From: Candidatus Huberarchaeum crystalense
Lineage (GTDB): Archaea; Huberarchaeota; Huberarchaeia; Huberarchaeales; Huberarchaeaceae
Direction of reading: 5' to 3'
Length of the DNA stretch: 8,863 bases
Assembly: GCA_002789275.1 (NCBI GenBank)
Contig: PFSX01000022.1
Span: forward strand, 1 to 8,863
Position 1 is the stretch's first letter. The number at the start of each line of letters is the position of its first letter. The notes beneath the pieces are model-generated. The model saw only the letters and a program-made list of their open reading frames with translations, ran no database searches and was not told where the DNA came from. Shown in pieces: positions 1-6,524 of this stretch. The position numbers and the translations under genes were made by a program.

Positions 1-96
1 TAAATGAAATTGAAGTGTTGAGATTATTGAGTAAAATTTATATTTTGTTTAGTTAATAAATGAAATTGAAGTGTTGAGATTATTGAGTAAAATTTA
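1..96. repeat. 40-bp perfect direct repeat, two copies
   Basis: Positions 1-40 and 57-96 are identical over 40 bp and are separated by a 16-bp spacer (41-56). A short agttaa follows each copy (51-56 and 100-105), so the duplicated block was probably somewhat longer, with a small deletion after copy two. The unit has stop codons in several frames on both strands and is not coding. The first copy starts at the window edge, so more copies may lie to the left. It sits downstream of the 3' end of pcm. Its function is unknown; a local tandem duplication is the simplest reading. Confidence 0.9.
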
Positions 97-135
97 ATAA
101 GTTAATATATTATTAAAAGGATAAATATATTAAAA

Positions 136-783
136 TCAAGCAGAACCATTCTCAACAACAAAAGGAACAAACGCAAAACCCTTATATTCGCGCTCTTCAA
201 ACTCGCTCTCTGTTTTTTTGATAAAAACAAAAAGGGCATTTTCAACAGGAACAATAATTTTTCCATTGTTTTTTAGTTGTTTTTTCCACGCAAGAGGGAT
301 ATTTTTGCTTGAAAGTGCTGCAGATACAAAAATTTTATCAAATGGTGCATCTTCTTCACATCCTTTTTCGCCGTTTCTGCAAAGAAATTTAGCAACTCCT
401 GTTTTTATAAAATTATATTTTGCAACATTTCGCTCTCCTATTTTTTTCAATTCAGAAATTCTTTCTATTGCAACAACCTTTCCTTTGCTTAAAGATTTTC
501 CTTGACTGACAATGTGCGCCAAAAGAGCAGTAGTCCATCCAGATCCAGCCCCAATATCTAATATTTTTTCTCCTGGCAGAGGTGCTAATAATTCTAACAT
601 AAAAGCCACAGTAAGTGGTTGGGAATTTGTTTGTCCATAACCAATAGATATAGGCTCATTCAATTCACTTAAATACTTAACTTTTTCAGGCAAAAAATCA
701 GCGCGCGCAATATTTCTAAATGCATCAATAATTTGCGGTGATTTTAGCCATTTCTCCTTAATCAACATATCAATCAAACCCAT
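136..783 (-). CDS. pcm: Protein-L-isoaspartate O-methyltransferase family protein
   Basis: A SAM-dependent methyltransferase of the PCMT family (215 aa, normal length). Family members methylate the alpha-carboxyl of L-isoaspartyl residues so that damaged proteins in the cytosol can be repaired. Visible motifs are GYGQTNSQP at residues 48-56 (the family substrate loop, usually GQTISAPH or GQTISQP), SAM motif I ILDIGAGSG at 74-82, the acidic ribose-binding position in VVAIERI (Glu107), PFDKIFVSAA at 147-156, and the family C-terminal FAFVPFV at 203-209. The start is ATG at 783, with TGA at 136-138. The loop departs from the classical consensus: Ile is Asn53 and the usual Ala-Pro-His is Gln-Pro-Leu, so substrate preference could differ. 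It lies on the same strand as EF-1alpha and downstream of it, separated by a repeat-filled 167-bp spacer with a plausible promoter of its own. The family call is firm; the exact substrate is inferred. Confidence 0.88.
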   Translation of the reverse strand: MGLIDMLIKEKWLKSPQIIDAFRNIARADFLPEKVKYLSELNEPISIGYGQTNSQPLTVAFMLELLAPLPGEKILDIGAGSGWTTALLAHIVSQGKSLSKGKVVAIERISELKKIGERNVAKYNFIKTGVAKFLCRNGEKGCEEDAPFDKIFVSAALSSKNIPLAWKKQLKNNGKIIVPVENALFVFIKKTESEFEEREYKGFAFVPFVVENGSA

Positions 784-784
784 A

Positions 785-934
785 ATTATTTTTATTACTT
801 GATATTTTTATTTTTAATAGTTATTCAATCTTAACTTTAGGTTTTTGGTTTTATTTTAACTTAAATATTATTTTTCTTACTTGATATTTTTATTTTTAAT
901 AGTTATTCAATCTTAACTTTAGGTTTTTGGTTTT
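785..934. repeat. Tandem duplication, 82-bp period, in the EF-1alpha/pcm spacer
   Basis: 785-852 and 867-934 match over 68 bp with one difference (A at 794, C at 876). The remaining 14 bp of each 82-bp unit is similar only in composition. The unit fills nearly the whole spacer between the end of the EF-1alpha gene (951) and the pcm start (783). Read on the minus strand, each unit contains an A/T-rich TATA-like stretch (801-818 in the copy next to pcm, 883-900 in the distal copy). The near identity suggests a recent duplication or selection for two copies. Confidence 0.93.
801..818 (-). promoter_or_regulatory. Candidate TATA box of pcm
   Basis: The minus strand reads ATTAAAAATAAAAATATC here, centred about 26-27 nt before the pcm ATG. 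That is the spacing expected when an archaeal transcript starts at or next to the start codon. There is no Shine-Dalgarno sequence between box and start. An exact second copy lies 82 bp further upstream (883-900) in the tandem duplication. Identified only by position and composition in very AT-rich DNA. Confidence 0.4.
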
Positions 935-950
935 TATTTAAATTTAACTA

Positions 951-2240
951 TCATTTTTTCTCTTTTTCTGAAGCCCACACTTCAATAATATCCAAAACAT
1001 TCCCAGCACCTATTGTAGAGCCTGAATCTCTCAAAGAAAATCTTGATAATTCTACATTATCTGTTGCTTTTTCAAGAATAAACGGTTTTAATAATTCCAT
1101 TTCAACAATAGCTATATCTCCTTTCTTAATAGTTTGTGGGTTTTCTTCTGCTACTTGTCCTGTTGCAGGATCTATACGTTGCAAAATTTTTCTTATTTTA
1201 ATAGGAGCTTGATTTGTTTGGCTGTGGCACACAGGGCTATATCCTGCTGCAATTACAGTACTAAGCTCAATAATAGCTATTCTTGCTTTTACAACTTTAG
1301 GAACTACAACTGGGCTTGCAACATCGCAAAGCACAGAACCTCTATGGATTTGGTTTTTTTCAACACCTTTTAAATTTAAACCAACATTATATCCAGGAAT
1401 TGCTTTAGGAATCTGCTGGTGGTGCATTTCAATTGATTTAACTTCACCTATTACGCCCCCAGGAACTACCATAACCTTGGTGTTAGGTATAATTGTTCCT
1501 GAAAGAATTTTTCCTACAACAACCATACCAACACCAGTAATAGTGTAAACATCTTGAATAGGCATTCTAAAATGCTTATCAACTGATCTTTGTGGCTCTT
1601 TTATGTCATTAATTGTTTGAATAAGCGTTTTGCCAGCATACCACGGCATTTTTGTAGAAGGCATAGTCACATTTTCTCCAGTCCATGCTGAAATAGGTAT
1701 AAAAGGAACTTCTTCAATTTTAAAACCCACAAGTTTTAAATATTGGGAAATATCTGTTTTTATTTTATTAAATTGTTCTTCTGAAAAATTTGCACTATCC
1801 ATTTTATTAACTACAACAATTAATTGGTTTACTCCATTTGTTTTAGTTAAAACAAGATGTTCTTTTGTTTGCAGCTCTATACCCTTTACTGCATCTAATA
1901 TCAACATAGCAACATCTGCTTGACTAACTCCAGTAATCATATTTTTAATAAAGTCTTTGTGGCCTGGTGCGTCAATTAAGGTAAAATAATATTTGTCTGT
2001 TTCAAATTTTTTGTGTCGAATGTTAATTGTTAATCCTCTTTGTCTCTCTTCACCTTCAGTGTCCATAGCATAAGCAAAGCTAAATGTATCTTTTCCTAAA
2101 GATGTTGCTGCTTTTTTTAATTTTTCCATTCCCTGTTCTGTAATCTGACCTAACTCATAGAGAAGACGGCCTGAAAGTGTTGACTTTCCAGCATCTACAT
2201 GCCCTATTGTTATAATATTTATATGTGGTTTTTCTGCCAT
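951..2240 (-). CDS. tuf: Translation elongation factor 1-alpha (aEF1A)
   Basis: A GTPase that delivers aminoacyl-tRNA to the ribosomal A site (429 aa from the chosen start, the normal archaeal length). With Met1 at 2240 the motifs are: P loop GHVDAGKST (13-21), switch I RGLTI with Thr71, DAPGH (90-94), NKMD (145-148) and SAW (184-186). Beta-barrel domain 2 follows (MPIQDVYTITGVG...), then domain 3 (GYSPVCHSQ...IDPATGQVAEENPQ...LSRFSLRDSGSTIGAG). I chose ATG at 2240 because archaeal EF-1alpha begins MA.EKPHIN right before the P loop. An in-frame TTG at 2255 would add five residues not expected in the family. The gene stops with TGA at 951-953. It is divergent from kae1 and upstream of pcm. Unlike several neighbours I see no GCGC in it, and Arg is mostly AGA, which fits the biased codon use of a highly expressed gene. 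Confidence 0.97.
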   Translation of the reverse strand: MAEKPHINIITIGHVDAGKSTLSGRLLYELGQITEQGMEKLKKAATSLGKDTFSFAYAMDTEGEERQRGLTINIRHKKFETDKYYFTLIDAPGHKDFIKNMITGVSQADVAMLILDAVKGIELQTKEHLVLTKTNGVNQLIVVVNKMDSANFSEEQFNKIKTDISQYLKLVGFKIEEVPFIPISAWTGENVTMPSTKMPWYAGKTLIQTINDIKEPQRSVDKHFRMPIQDVYTITGVGMVVVGKILSGTIIPNTKVMVVPGGVIGEVKSIEMHHQQIPKAIPGYNVGLNLKGVEKNQIHRGSVLCDVASPVVVPKVVKARIAIIELSTVIAAGYSPVCHSQTNQAPIKIRKILQRIDPATGQVAEENPQTIKKGDIAIVEMELLKPFILEKATDNVELSRFSLRDSGSTIGAGNVLDIIEVWASEKEKK

Positions 2241-2259
2241 AATATCTTTTAACAAGGAG

Positions 2260-2288
2260 TTTAAAAAGGTTTAACTTTTTAAATAAAT
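2260..2288 (-). promoter_or_regulatory. Candidate promoter of the EF-1alpha gene
   Basis: Two TATA-like boxes are readable on the minus strand: TTTTTAAA at 2267-2260, about 23 nt before the ATG at 2240, and TTTATTTAAAAAG near 2287-2275, which would give a leader of roughly 15 nt. No GGAGG-type ribosome binding site precedes the ATG. Which box is used cannot be decided from sequence. Confidence 0.35.
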
Positions 2289-2366
2289 AATGAGCAGTGA
2301 AAATATTGTATTAAAAAATAAAGTATTTATTTATGCCAAATACAAAAAAAGTTGTTTGTTTTAACA

Positions 2367-2375
2367 AGTTATATT
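2367..2375 (+). promoter_or_regulatory. Candidate TATA box of kae1
   Basis: AGTTATATT is centred about 31 nt before the Kae1 ATG at 2402 and is followed by an A/C-rich stretch (acaacacacaacaaaa) without a Shine-Dalgarno motif. This suggests a leaderless or nearly leaderless transcript divergent from EF-1alpha. Confidence 0.4.
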
Positions 2376-2401
2376 GATTTTACAACACACAACAAAAATT
2401 T

Positions 2402-3400
2402 ATGTTTGTATTAGGAATTGAATCAACAGCACACACATTTGGAATTGGAATCTGCAATGAAAAAGGAGATATACTCGCAAATGAATATAACACTTATGTG
2501 CCGAAAAGCGGAGGAATTATTCCTGCTGAAGCTGCAAAACACCATATTAAAGTTAAAAGAATTTTACTCAAAAAAGCACTCAAAAAAGCAAAACTCTCGC
2601 TCGCAGACCTTGATTTGATTGTTTTTTCACAAGGTCCGGGCTTGTCTCCTTGTCTTGTTGTTGGTCGTGATTTTGCACTTGAACTCGCAAAAAAAAATAA
2701 AAAATCTGTTATTGGAGTAAATCATTGTGTTGCACACATTGAAATTGGCTTGCTTTTTAATGCCTTGAAAAACCCAATTATAGGATTTTTTTCTGGAGCT
2801 AACTCCCAAATTGTTTGCTTTGCACCAAAATACAAAAAGATCAACAGCACAGAAATGCTAAAACGCAAAGAAAAATATATTGTTATTGGTGAGACATTAG
2901 ATAGTGGGCTTGGAAATTCGCTTGACAAACTTGGGCGGCAACTCAACTTGCCATTTCCTGCCGGCCCAAAAATCGAAGAACTTGCTAAAACAGGAAAATA
3001 CATTGAACTTCCTTACACCGTCAAAGGAATGAATTTTGCATTTGCTGGTTTAGTAACAAGTGCTATCAACAAATATAAGCAAGGATCTAAAATCGAAGAT
3101 GTTTGCTTTTCCTTTCAAGAAACAGCATTTGCAGAGGTTGTTGAGGTTTGTGAGCGCGCACTCTCTTTTTCAAAATCTAAAGAATTGCTTTTTGTTGGTG
3201 GAGTTGCAGCAAATCAAAGGTTGCAACAGATGTTTAAAATAATGTGTTTAGAAAGAGGCGCTAAATTTTATACGGTGTCAAAAAAGTTTGCAGGTGATAA
3301 TGGAGCAATGATTGCATGGGCAGGTTTAAAAAAGTTTAAAAAAGAAAGAAAAACAAAAAATTTAGATATTCGGCCAACTTGGCGAATTGATCAAAAGTGA
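2402..3400 (+). CDS. kae1: tRNA N6-threonylcarbamoyladenosine synthase subunit Kae1 (KEOPS), not fused to Bud32
   Basis: The catalytic subunit of the KEOPS complex, which transfers threonylcarbamoyl to A37 of ANN-decoding tRNAs (332 aa, normal for a single-domain Kae1). It has an ASKHA-type fold. Visible are the N-terminal nucleotide-binding strand VLGIESTA (3-10), the metal ligands His108 and His112 in NHCVAHIE, the phosphate loop SGANSQI (131-137), LDSGLGNSLDKLGR (166-179), PAGPKIEELA (186-195), KGMNFAFAGLVTSA (208-221), VGGVAANQRL (265-274) and the third metal ligand Asp299 or Asp300 region in GDNGAMIAW (298-306). It ends with the usual DIRPTWRID. The second glycine of the common SGGN loop is Ala133. 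Many archaea fuse the Bud32 kinase to the C terminus; here the protein stops, so Bud32 must be encoded elsewhere if present. The start ATG fits the candidate promoter. Confidence 0.95.
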   Translation: MFVLGIESTAHTFGIGICNEKGDILANEYNTYVPKSGGIIPAEAAKHHIKVKRILLKKALKKAKLSLADLDLIVFSQGPGLSPCLVVGRDFALELAKKNKKSVIGVNHCVAHIEIGLLFNALKNPIIGFFSGANSQIVCFAPKYKKINSTEMLKRKEKYIVIGETLDSGLGNSLDKLGRQLNLPFPAGPKIEELAKTGKYIELPYTVKGMNFAFAGLVTSAINKYKQGSKIEDVCFSFQETAFAEVVEVCERALSFSKSKELLFVGGVAANQRLQQMFKIMCLERGAKFYTVSKKFAGDNGAMIAWAGLKKFKKERKTKNLDIRPTWRIDQK

Positions 3401-3419
3401 ATCTCAAAAATCTATTGTA

Positions 3420-3445
3420 TTTTTTGGTGTTTCGTTGGGTATTTT
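3420..3445 (+). terminator. Candidate T-rich terminator of kae1
   Basis: Starting 20 nt after the Kae1 stop, the plus strand carries a run of six T (3420-3425), then gtgtttcg and attttg, with no stem needed. T-rich stretches are the usual archaeal intrinsic termination signal. It lies in the 71-bp gap between the convergent kae1 and TPR genes. Confidence 0.4.
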
Positions 3446-3471
3446 GCTATTAATTTTAGCATTAAAGTTTG

Positions 3472-4044
3472 TTATATCTTAGGGTAATAGGGTAAGAGTT
3501 CTCTGAGGGTTTCGTCTTGTTGTATAGCTTCTTCAATATTATTCAAACCCCGAGATTTTGATCCCTTCTTATCTGATAAAAAATAAGCTTCTATAACTCC
3601 TAAACAAAATTTTGCTTCAAGAAGAGTACTAGCAGCTTTTTTAAAATATTCTATTGCATCATAGGGTTTCCCTAAATAATTCAAACACAAATTTCCATAA
3701 GAAAAATTAGCTTCATAATTGTTTTTATCTAATTTTATTGCTTGTTTATATTCTGACATTGCCTTTTCATATAATTCTAATATTTCATATAAAACACCTA
3801 AATATAAATAGGCTTGAGCGTTTATAGGATCTTTGATTTTTGCCTGTTTTAATAAGTTTTCTGCAGCGGTATATTCTTTAAGACCTATATAACATATTGC
3901 TTGTTCAACACAAGAACGGCTGCCCTTTGAATCCTCTAACTTTTTAGTTTGAATTCTATTTTTTTCTGTATCATACTTTATTAACCCCCTCACCAACTCA
4001 CCAATAAATAATACATCATACTTTACTACTTTCATACCTTTCAT
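3472..4044 (-). CDS. Tetratricopeptide repeat protein
   Basis: A small soluble TPR protein, about 190 aa. Using the longer frame opening at TTG 4083 for numbering, there are three consecutive 34-residue helical repeats at about 55-88, 89-122 and 123-156. The clearest is the middle one, with the pattern A.AYLYLG.LYE...LYEKAMSEYKQAIKLDK; the next continues EA...YGNL....G...DAIEYFKKA. The rest is a helical C-terminal cap ending PYYPKI. TPRs are protein-docking scaffolds; no catalytic domain or signal peptide is seen, so the partner is unknown. I start it at ATG 4044 because the frame's first codon at 4083 is TTG and overlaps the L15e promoter. ATG 4035 is an equal alternative. A TATA-like TTTTAAATG (4070-4062) fits both. 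The gene is divergent from rpl15e and convergent with kae1. I see no GCGC in it, unlike the neighbouring plus-strand genes. Confidence 0.85.
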   Translation of the reverse strand: MKGMKVVKYDVLFIGELVRGLIKYDTEKNRIQTKKLEDSKGSRSCVEQAICYIGLKEYTAAENLLKQAKIKDPINAQAYLYLGVLYEILELYEKAMSEYKQAIKLDKNNYEANFSYGNLCLNYLGKPYDAIEYFKKAASTLLEAKFCLGVIEAYFLSDKKGSKSRGLNNIEEAIQQDETLRELLPYYPKI

Positions 4045-4061
4045 ATATTTTTTAACAAAAC

Positions 4062-4070
4062 ATTTAAAAC
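4062..4070 (-). promoter_or_regulatory. Candidate TATA box of the TPR gene
   Basis: The minus strand reads TTTTAAATG, centred 22 nt before ATG 4044 and 31 nt before ATG 4035. If it is used, translation cannot begin at the upstream TTG (4083), which supports the shorter protein. Confidence 0.35.
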
Positions 4071-4082
4071 AAATAAAACCCA

Positions 4083-4091
4083 AAATATAAT
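4083..4091 (+). promoter_or_regulatory. Candidate TATA box of rpl15e
   Basis: AAATATAAT is centred 27 nt before the L15e ATG at 4114, the ideal spacing for a leaderless archaeal start. No Shine-Dalgarno sequence follows. It lies in a compact divergent promoter region shared with the TPR gene. Confidence 0.45.
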
Positions 4092-4113
4092 CTTAACAAA
4101 TATTAAAAAGATT

Positions 4114-4695
4114 ATGGGTTTATTTGCAAAACTACAAGCAATTTGGAAAAAACCGAACGATGTCGAAGAAAAACTTCAGCGAAAACGAATGATTTCTTGG
4201 AGAAAAGACAGAGTAGTTGTTAGAGTTGATCGACCTACAAAACTTCAAAGGGCGCGCGCATTAGGGTACAAAGCAAAAAAAGGATTTATAATAGTTAGAG
4301 TGCGCGAAAAAAGCGGAGGCAGACATCGAGAATATCCAACAGGTGGAAGAAAGCCAAAGCACTCTGGTTTGCGAAAATATACTCCTAAAAAAAGTTTGCA
4401 GTGGATTGCAGAAGAAAAAGCAAACCGCAAATATCCAAACCTAAATGTATTAAACTCTTATTTTGTAGGCGACGATGGAGCGCAAAAATGGTATGAAGTT
4501 ATTTTAGTTGATCCAAAAGCACCAGAAATCATAAATAGTAAAGATTTAAAATGGATTAGTGAAAAAGCGAACAAAGCAAGAGTTTTTAGAGGTTTGACCA
4601 GCGCAGGAAAAAAAAGCAGAGGTTTGAGAAACAAAGGATATGAAGCTGAAAGACAAAGACCAAGCTTGGCTGCAAAGGGTAATCGCGGGAAATAG
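4114..4695 (+). CDS. rpl15e: 50S ribosomal protein L15e
   Basis: An archaeal/eukaryal-specific large-subunit protein that binds 23S rRNA (193 aa, full family length). Family signatures in order: RPTKLQRARALGYKAKKGFI (residues about 41-60), VRVREKSGGR, GRKPKHSGLRKYTPKKSLQW, IAEEKANRKYPNLNVLNSY, KWYEVILVDPKAPEI, and near the C terminus RVFRGLTSAGKKSRGLRNKG. The protein is strongly basic, as expected for an rRNA-binding protein. It starts with ATG 4114 (MGLFAKLQAIWKKP) and stops with TAG 4693-4695. It is transcribed divergently from the TPR gene, and 312 bp separate it from glyS. Confidence 0.97.
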   Translation: MGLFAKLQAIWKKPNDVEEKLQRKRMISWRKDRVVVRVDRPTKLQRARALGYKAKKGFIIVRVREKSGGRHREYPTGGRKPKHSGLRKYTPKKSLQWIAEEKANRKYPNLNVLNSYFVGDDGAQKWYEVILVDPKAPEIINSKDLKWISEKANKARVFRGLTSAGKKSRGLRNKGYEAERQRPSLAAKGNRGK

Positions 4696-4766
4696 TTAAT
4701 TTTATTAACTTTACAACACCGCACCACAAAATATAACAATTTTTTAAATATAACTGTTTGTTATAT
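4694..4766 (+). other. Weak inverted repeats after the L15e stop
   Basis: Two short palindromes follow the gene: agttaat/attaact (4694-4700 with 4704-4710, 3-nt loop), overlapping the TAG stop, and atataacaa/ttgttatat (4731-4739 with 4758-4766, 18-nt loop), with T6 inside the loop region (4740-4745). The T-run could act as an archaeal terminator for L15e. Pairing is almost all A-T, so stable hairpins are doubtful. Confidence 0.25.
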
Positions 4767-4797
4767 ATCTCTACAACAAGTCTGTTTTTAAATATTC

Positions 4798-4809
4798 TTA
4801 TATAAAAAC
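4798..4809 (+). promoter_or_regulatory. TATA-like box in the L15e/glyS gap
   Basis: TTATATAAAAAC is one of the best TATA matches in the window, but no annotated gene starts at the right distance. It predicts transcription from about 4829, just before the coding-like stretch at 4853-4969, and would also give a long leader for glyS. Confidence 0.35.
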
Positions 4810-4852
4810 ATATAAGTAAAGAAGGTTTATTGTGTGATTTAGAAAACTATGA

Positions 4853-4969
4853 TTGAATAGAAAATCACTGCAAATTAATCCTGAATCTACAGATGTGCGC
4901 GAGAATATAGAAAAGGTAGATGAGAAAATAAGAGACCTGCGCAGACTGCTAGCAATAAGAACAATGTAA
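4853..4969 (+). CDS. Possible small protein gene, 38 codons, perhaps truncated at the 5' end
   Basis: In the 312-bp gap before glyS, one frame is open from TTG 4853 to TAA 4967-4969. The C-terminal part reads DVRENIEKVDEKIRDLRRL then LAIRTM, an amphipathic charged helix with coiled-coil-like heptads. Its codons (CGC, GAG, CTG) resemble those of the neighbouring real genes rather than the AT-rich spacer around it. The first half reads NRKSLQINPESTDV. The start is unclear: there is no ATG in frame. An ATG at 4849 is in another frame and meets TAG after three codons; removing one base near 4858 would join it to this frame as a 39-residue MIERKSL... protein. So this is either a TTG-started small gene, a frameshifted gene, or a remnant. 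I do not recognise the family. Confidence 0.4.
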   Translation: MNRKSLQINPESTDVRENIEKVDEKIRDLRRLLAIRTM

Positions 4970-4975
4970 GTATAA

Positions 4976-4984
4976 CATTATAAG
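4976..4984 (+). promoter_or_regulatory. Candidate TATA box of glyS
   Basis: CATTATAAG is centred 28 nt before the GlyRS ATG at 5008, matching the leaderless spacing of the other genes. A second A/T block (aatattataaaaac, 4991-5004) is too close to the start to act as a TATA box for a leaderless transcript. No Shine-Dalgarno sequence is present. Confidence 0.38.
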
Positions 4985-5007
4985 CAAAGCAATATTATAA
5001 AAACAAT

Positions 5008-6519
5008 ATGGGCCAAGCATCAAATAAAACAGAAAAAAGCGAAAAATCATCAGAGTGCGCGCTGACAATCGAGAAAATACAGCGATTTTGCTATGACAAT
5101 GCATTTGTTTATCCGTCAGGCGAGATTTATAATGGTTTTGCAGGCTTTTGGGATTATGGGCCGCGCGGGGTTGAAGTCAAGAACGCAATAAAACACAGTT
5201 GGTGGAAGCGATTTGTTCTGTCGCAGAGTAATGTTGTGGGAATTGACGGAGCAATAATAACAAATCCGCGTGCATGGGAGGCAAGCGGCCATGTTGCTCG
5301 CTTTAAGGACTTGCTAATAATATGTAAAAACTGCAACAAAAGGTACAGAGCAGACCATCTTGTTGAAGATATTTTAAAGATTCAAACAGAAGATATGTCT
5401 ATCGAAGATATTAATAAAAAAATTAAAGAAAACAAAATTAAATGTCCTGAATGTAATGGTGATTTAGGAGATATTACCCAAGCGAGTCAAATGATTTCAG
5501 CCTCAGCAGGAGGAATTAATTGTTATTTGCGACCAGAAACAGCACAGGTAATTTTTCTAAATTTCAAACTTATTCAAAAACAAATGCGACTAAAATTGCC
5601 TTTTGGGATTGCACAAATTGGAAAGGCATTTAGAAATGAAATTTCACCTCGCGATTTTCTATTCAGATCGCGCGAATTTGAGCAAATGGAAATAGAGTTT
5701 TTTGCTAATCCTAAAAAATCAAGCAAAGACCTTAGTGGTGAGTGGAAAAATGATGAATTTGTTGTTAATACGCGCGAAAATCAAAATGAAAAAAAACAAC
5801 CCTTGCAATTAAAATTTAAAGATCTAAAAGCAAACCTCTGGCAACAATATTGGATTTGGCAAATGGCAGATTGGCTTATGTGTGATTTAGGAATTAGAAA
5901 AGAAAATTTAAGGTTGCGCGAACACTTAAAAGACGAGCTCTCGCACTATTCTATTGCGACATTTGATATTGAGTATAAATTTCCTTTTGGATGGAAAGAA
6001 ATAATAGGAATCGCTGATCGTGGAAATTATGATCTTGCTCAGCATTCTAAATTTTCGGGTGATGATTTGGATTATTTTGACGATGAAACTGGCGAGAAAG
6101 TTCTTCCTATTGTTGTTGCAGAACCTTCTATTGGTGTTGATCGCGTTTTTCTTGCGCTTTTGAGCGATGCATACAAAGAAGAATATGTAAAAGGAGAAAA
6201 GCGCGTTGTGCTGCGATTAAAACCAAAATTCGCGCCTGTTTTTATTGGAATTTTTCCGCTCGTAAAAAAAGGCGGGTTAAATGAAAAAGCAGAAGAAATA
6301 TTTGATTTGCTAAAAAATGATTTTGTCTGCAATTATGATGAAAAGGGCTCAATCGGCAGACGTTATCGCAGAATTGACGAGCTTGGCGCGCCATTTGCAA
6401 TAACTGTTGATTTTCAAACATTAAAGGACGAAACTGTAACTCTGAGAGAAAGGGATAGTATGAAGCAAGAGCGGGTGAAAATTGAAAATTTGAAAGATGT
6501 TTTGAAGCAAAAGTATTAA
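5008..6519 (+). CDS. glyS: Glycine--tRNA ligase, archaeal/eukaryal alpha2 type
   Basis: A class II aminoacyl-tRNA synthetase that charges tRNA-Gly in the cytosol (503 aa). After a short charged N-terminal stretch come the family opening YPSGEIYNGFAGFWDYGP (35-52) and class II motif 1 (about 47-70). A likely zinc knuckle inserted in the catalytic domain has cysteine pairs C106/C109 and C146/C149. YLRPETAQ (173-180) is followed by motif 2, GKAFRNEISPRDFLFRSREF (205-224), with the ATP-binding Arg209. ADRGNYDLAQHSKFSG lies at 336-351, and motif 3, EPSIGVDRVFLALL, at 372-385. The C-terminal anticodon-binding domain (about 400-503) carries SIGRRYRRIDELGAPFAITVD. The length is somewhat below that of archaeal enzymes with larger insertions. 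It starts at ATG 5008 and stops at TAA 6517-6519; aRF1 follows after 35 bp on the same strand. Confidence 0.96.
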   Translation: MGQASNKTEKSEKSSECALTIEKIQRFCYDNAFVYPSGEIYNGFAGFWDYGPRGVEVKNAIKHSWWKRFVLSQSNVVGIDGAIITNPRAWEASGHVARFKDLLIICKNCNKRYRADHLVEDILKIQTEDMSIEDINKKIKENKIKCPECNGDLGDITQASQMISASAGGINCYLRPETAQVIFLNFKLIQKQMRLKLPFGIAQIGKAFRNEISPRDFLFRSREFEQMEIEFFANPKKSSKDLSGEWKNDEFVVNTRENQNEKKQPLQLKFKDLKANLWQQYWIWQMADWLMCDLGIRKENLRLREHLKDELSHYSIATFDIEYKFPFGWKEIIGIADRGNYDLAQHSKFSGDDLDYFDDETGEKVLPIVVAEPSIGVDRVFLALLSDAYKEEYVKGEKRVVLRLKPKFAPVFIGIFPLVKKGGLNEKAEEIFDLLKNDFVCNYDEKGSIGRRYRRIDELGAPFAITVDFQTLKDETVTLRERDSMKQERVKIENLKDVLKQKY

Positions 6520-6524
6520 GAAAA

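Noticed and set aside
1..110. CRISPR array from the 40-bp repeats
   Set aside because: Only two copies with a 16-bp spacer, which is too short, no cas genes nearby, and the first bases after the repeat are also partly duplicated. It fits a tandem duplication better.
2240..2255. Extended N terminus of EF-1alpha from TTG 2255
   Set aside because: It adds five residues before the conserved MAEKPHIN start, and ATG 2240 is the better codon.
2290..2377. Two tiny ORFs in the EF-1alpha/kae1 gap (24 codons from ATG 2290, 14 codons from ATG 2333)
   Set aside because: They overlap each other in different frames, have no box at a suitable distance, and have plain AT-rich composition. They are probably chance ORFs in a divergent promoter region.
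4696..5007. tRNA or C/D box guide RNA in the L15e/glyS gap
   Set aside because: No cloverleaf, T-loop consensus or paired C and D boxes could be made out. The only GC-rich part reads better as protein coding.
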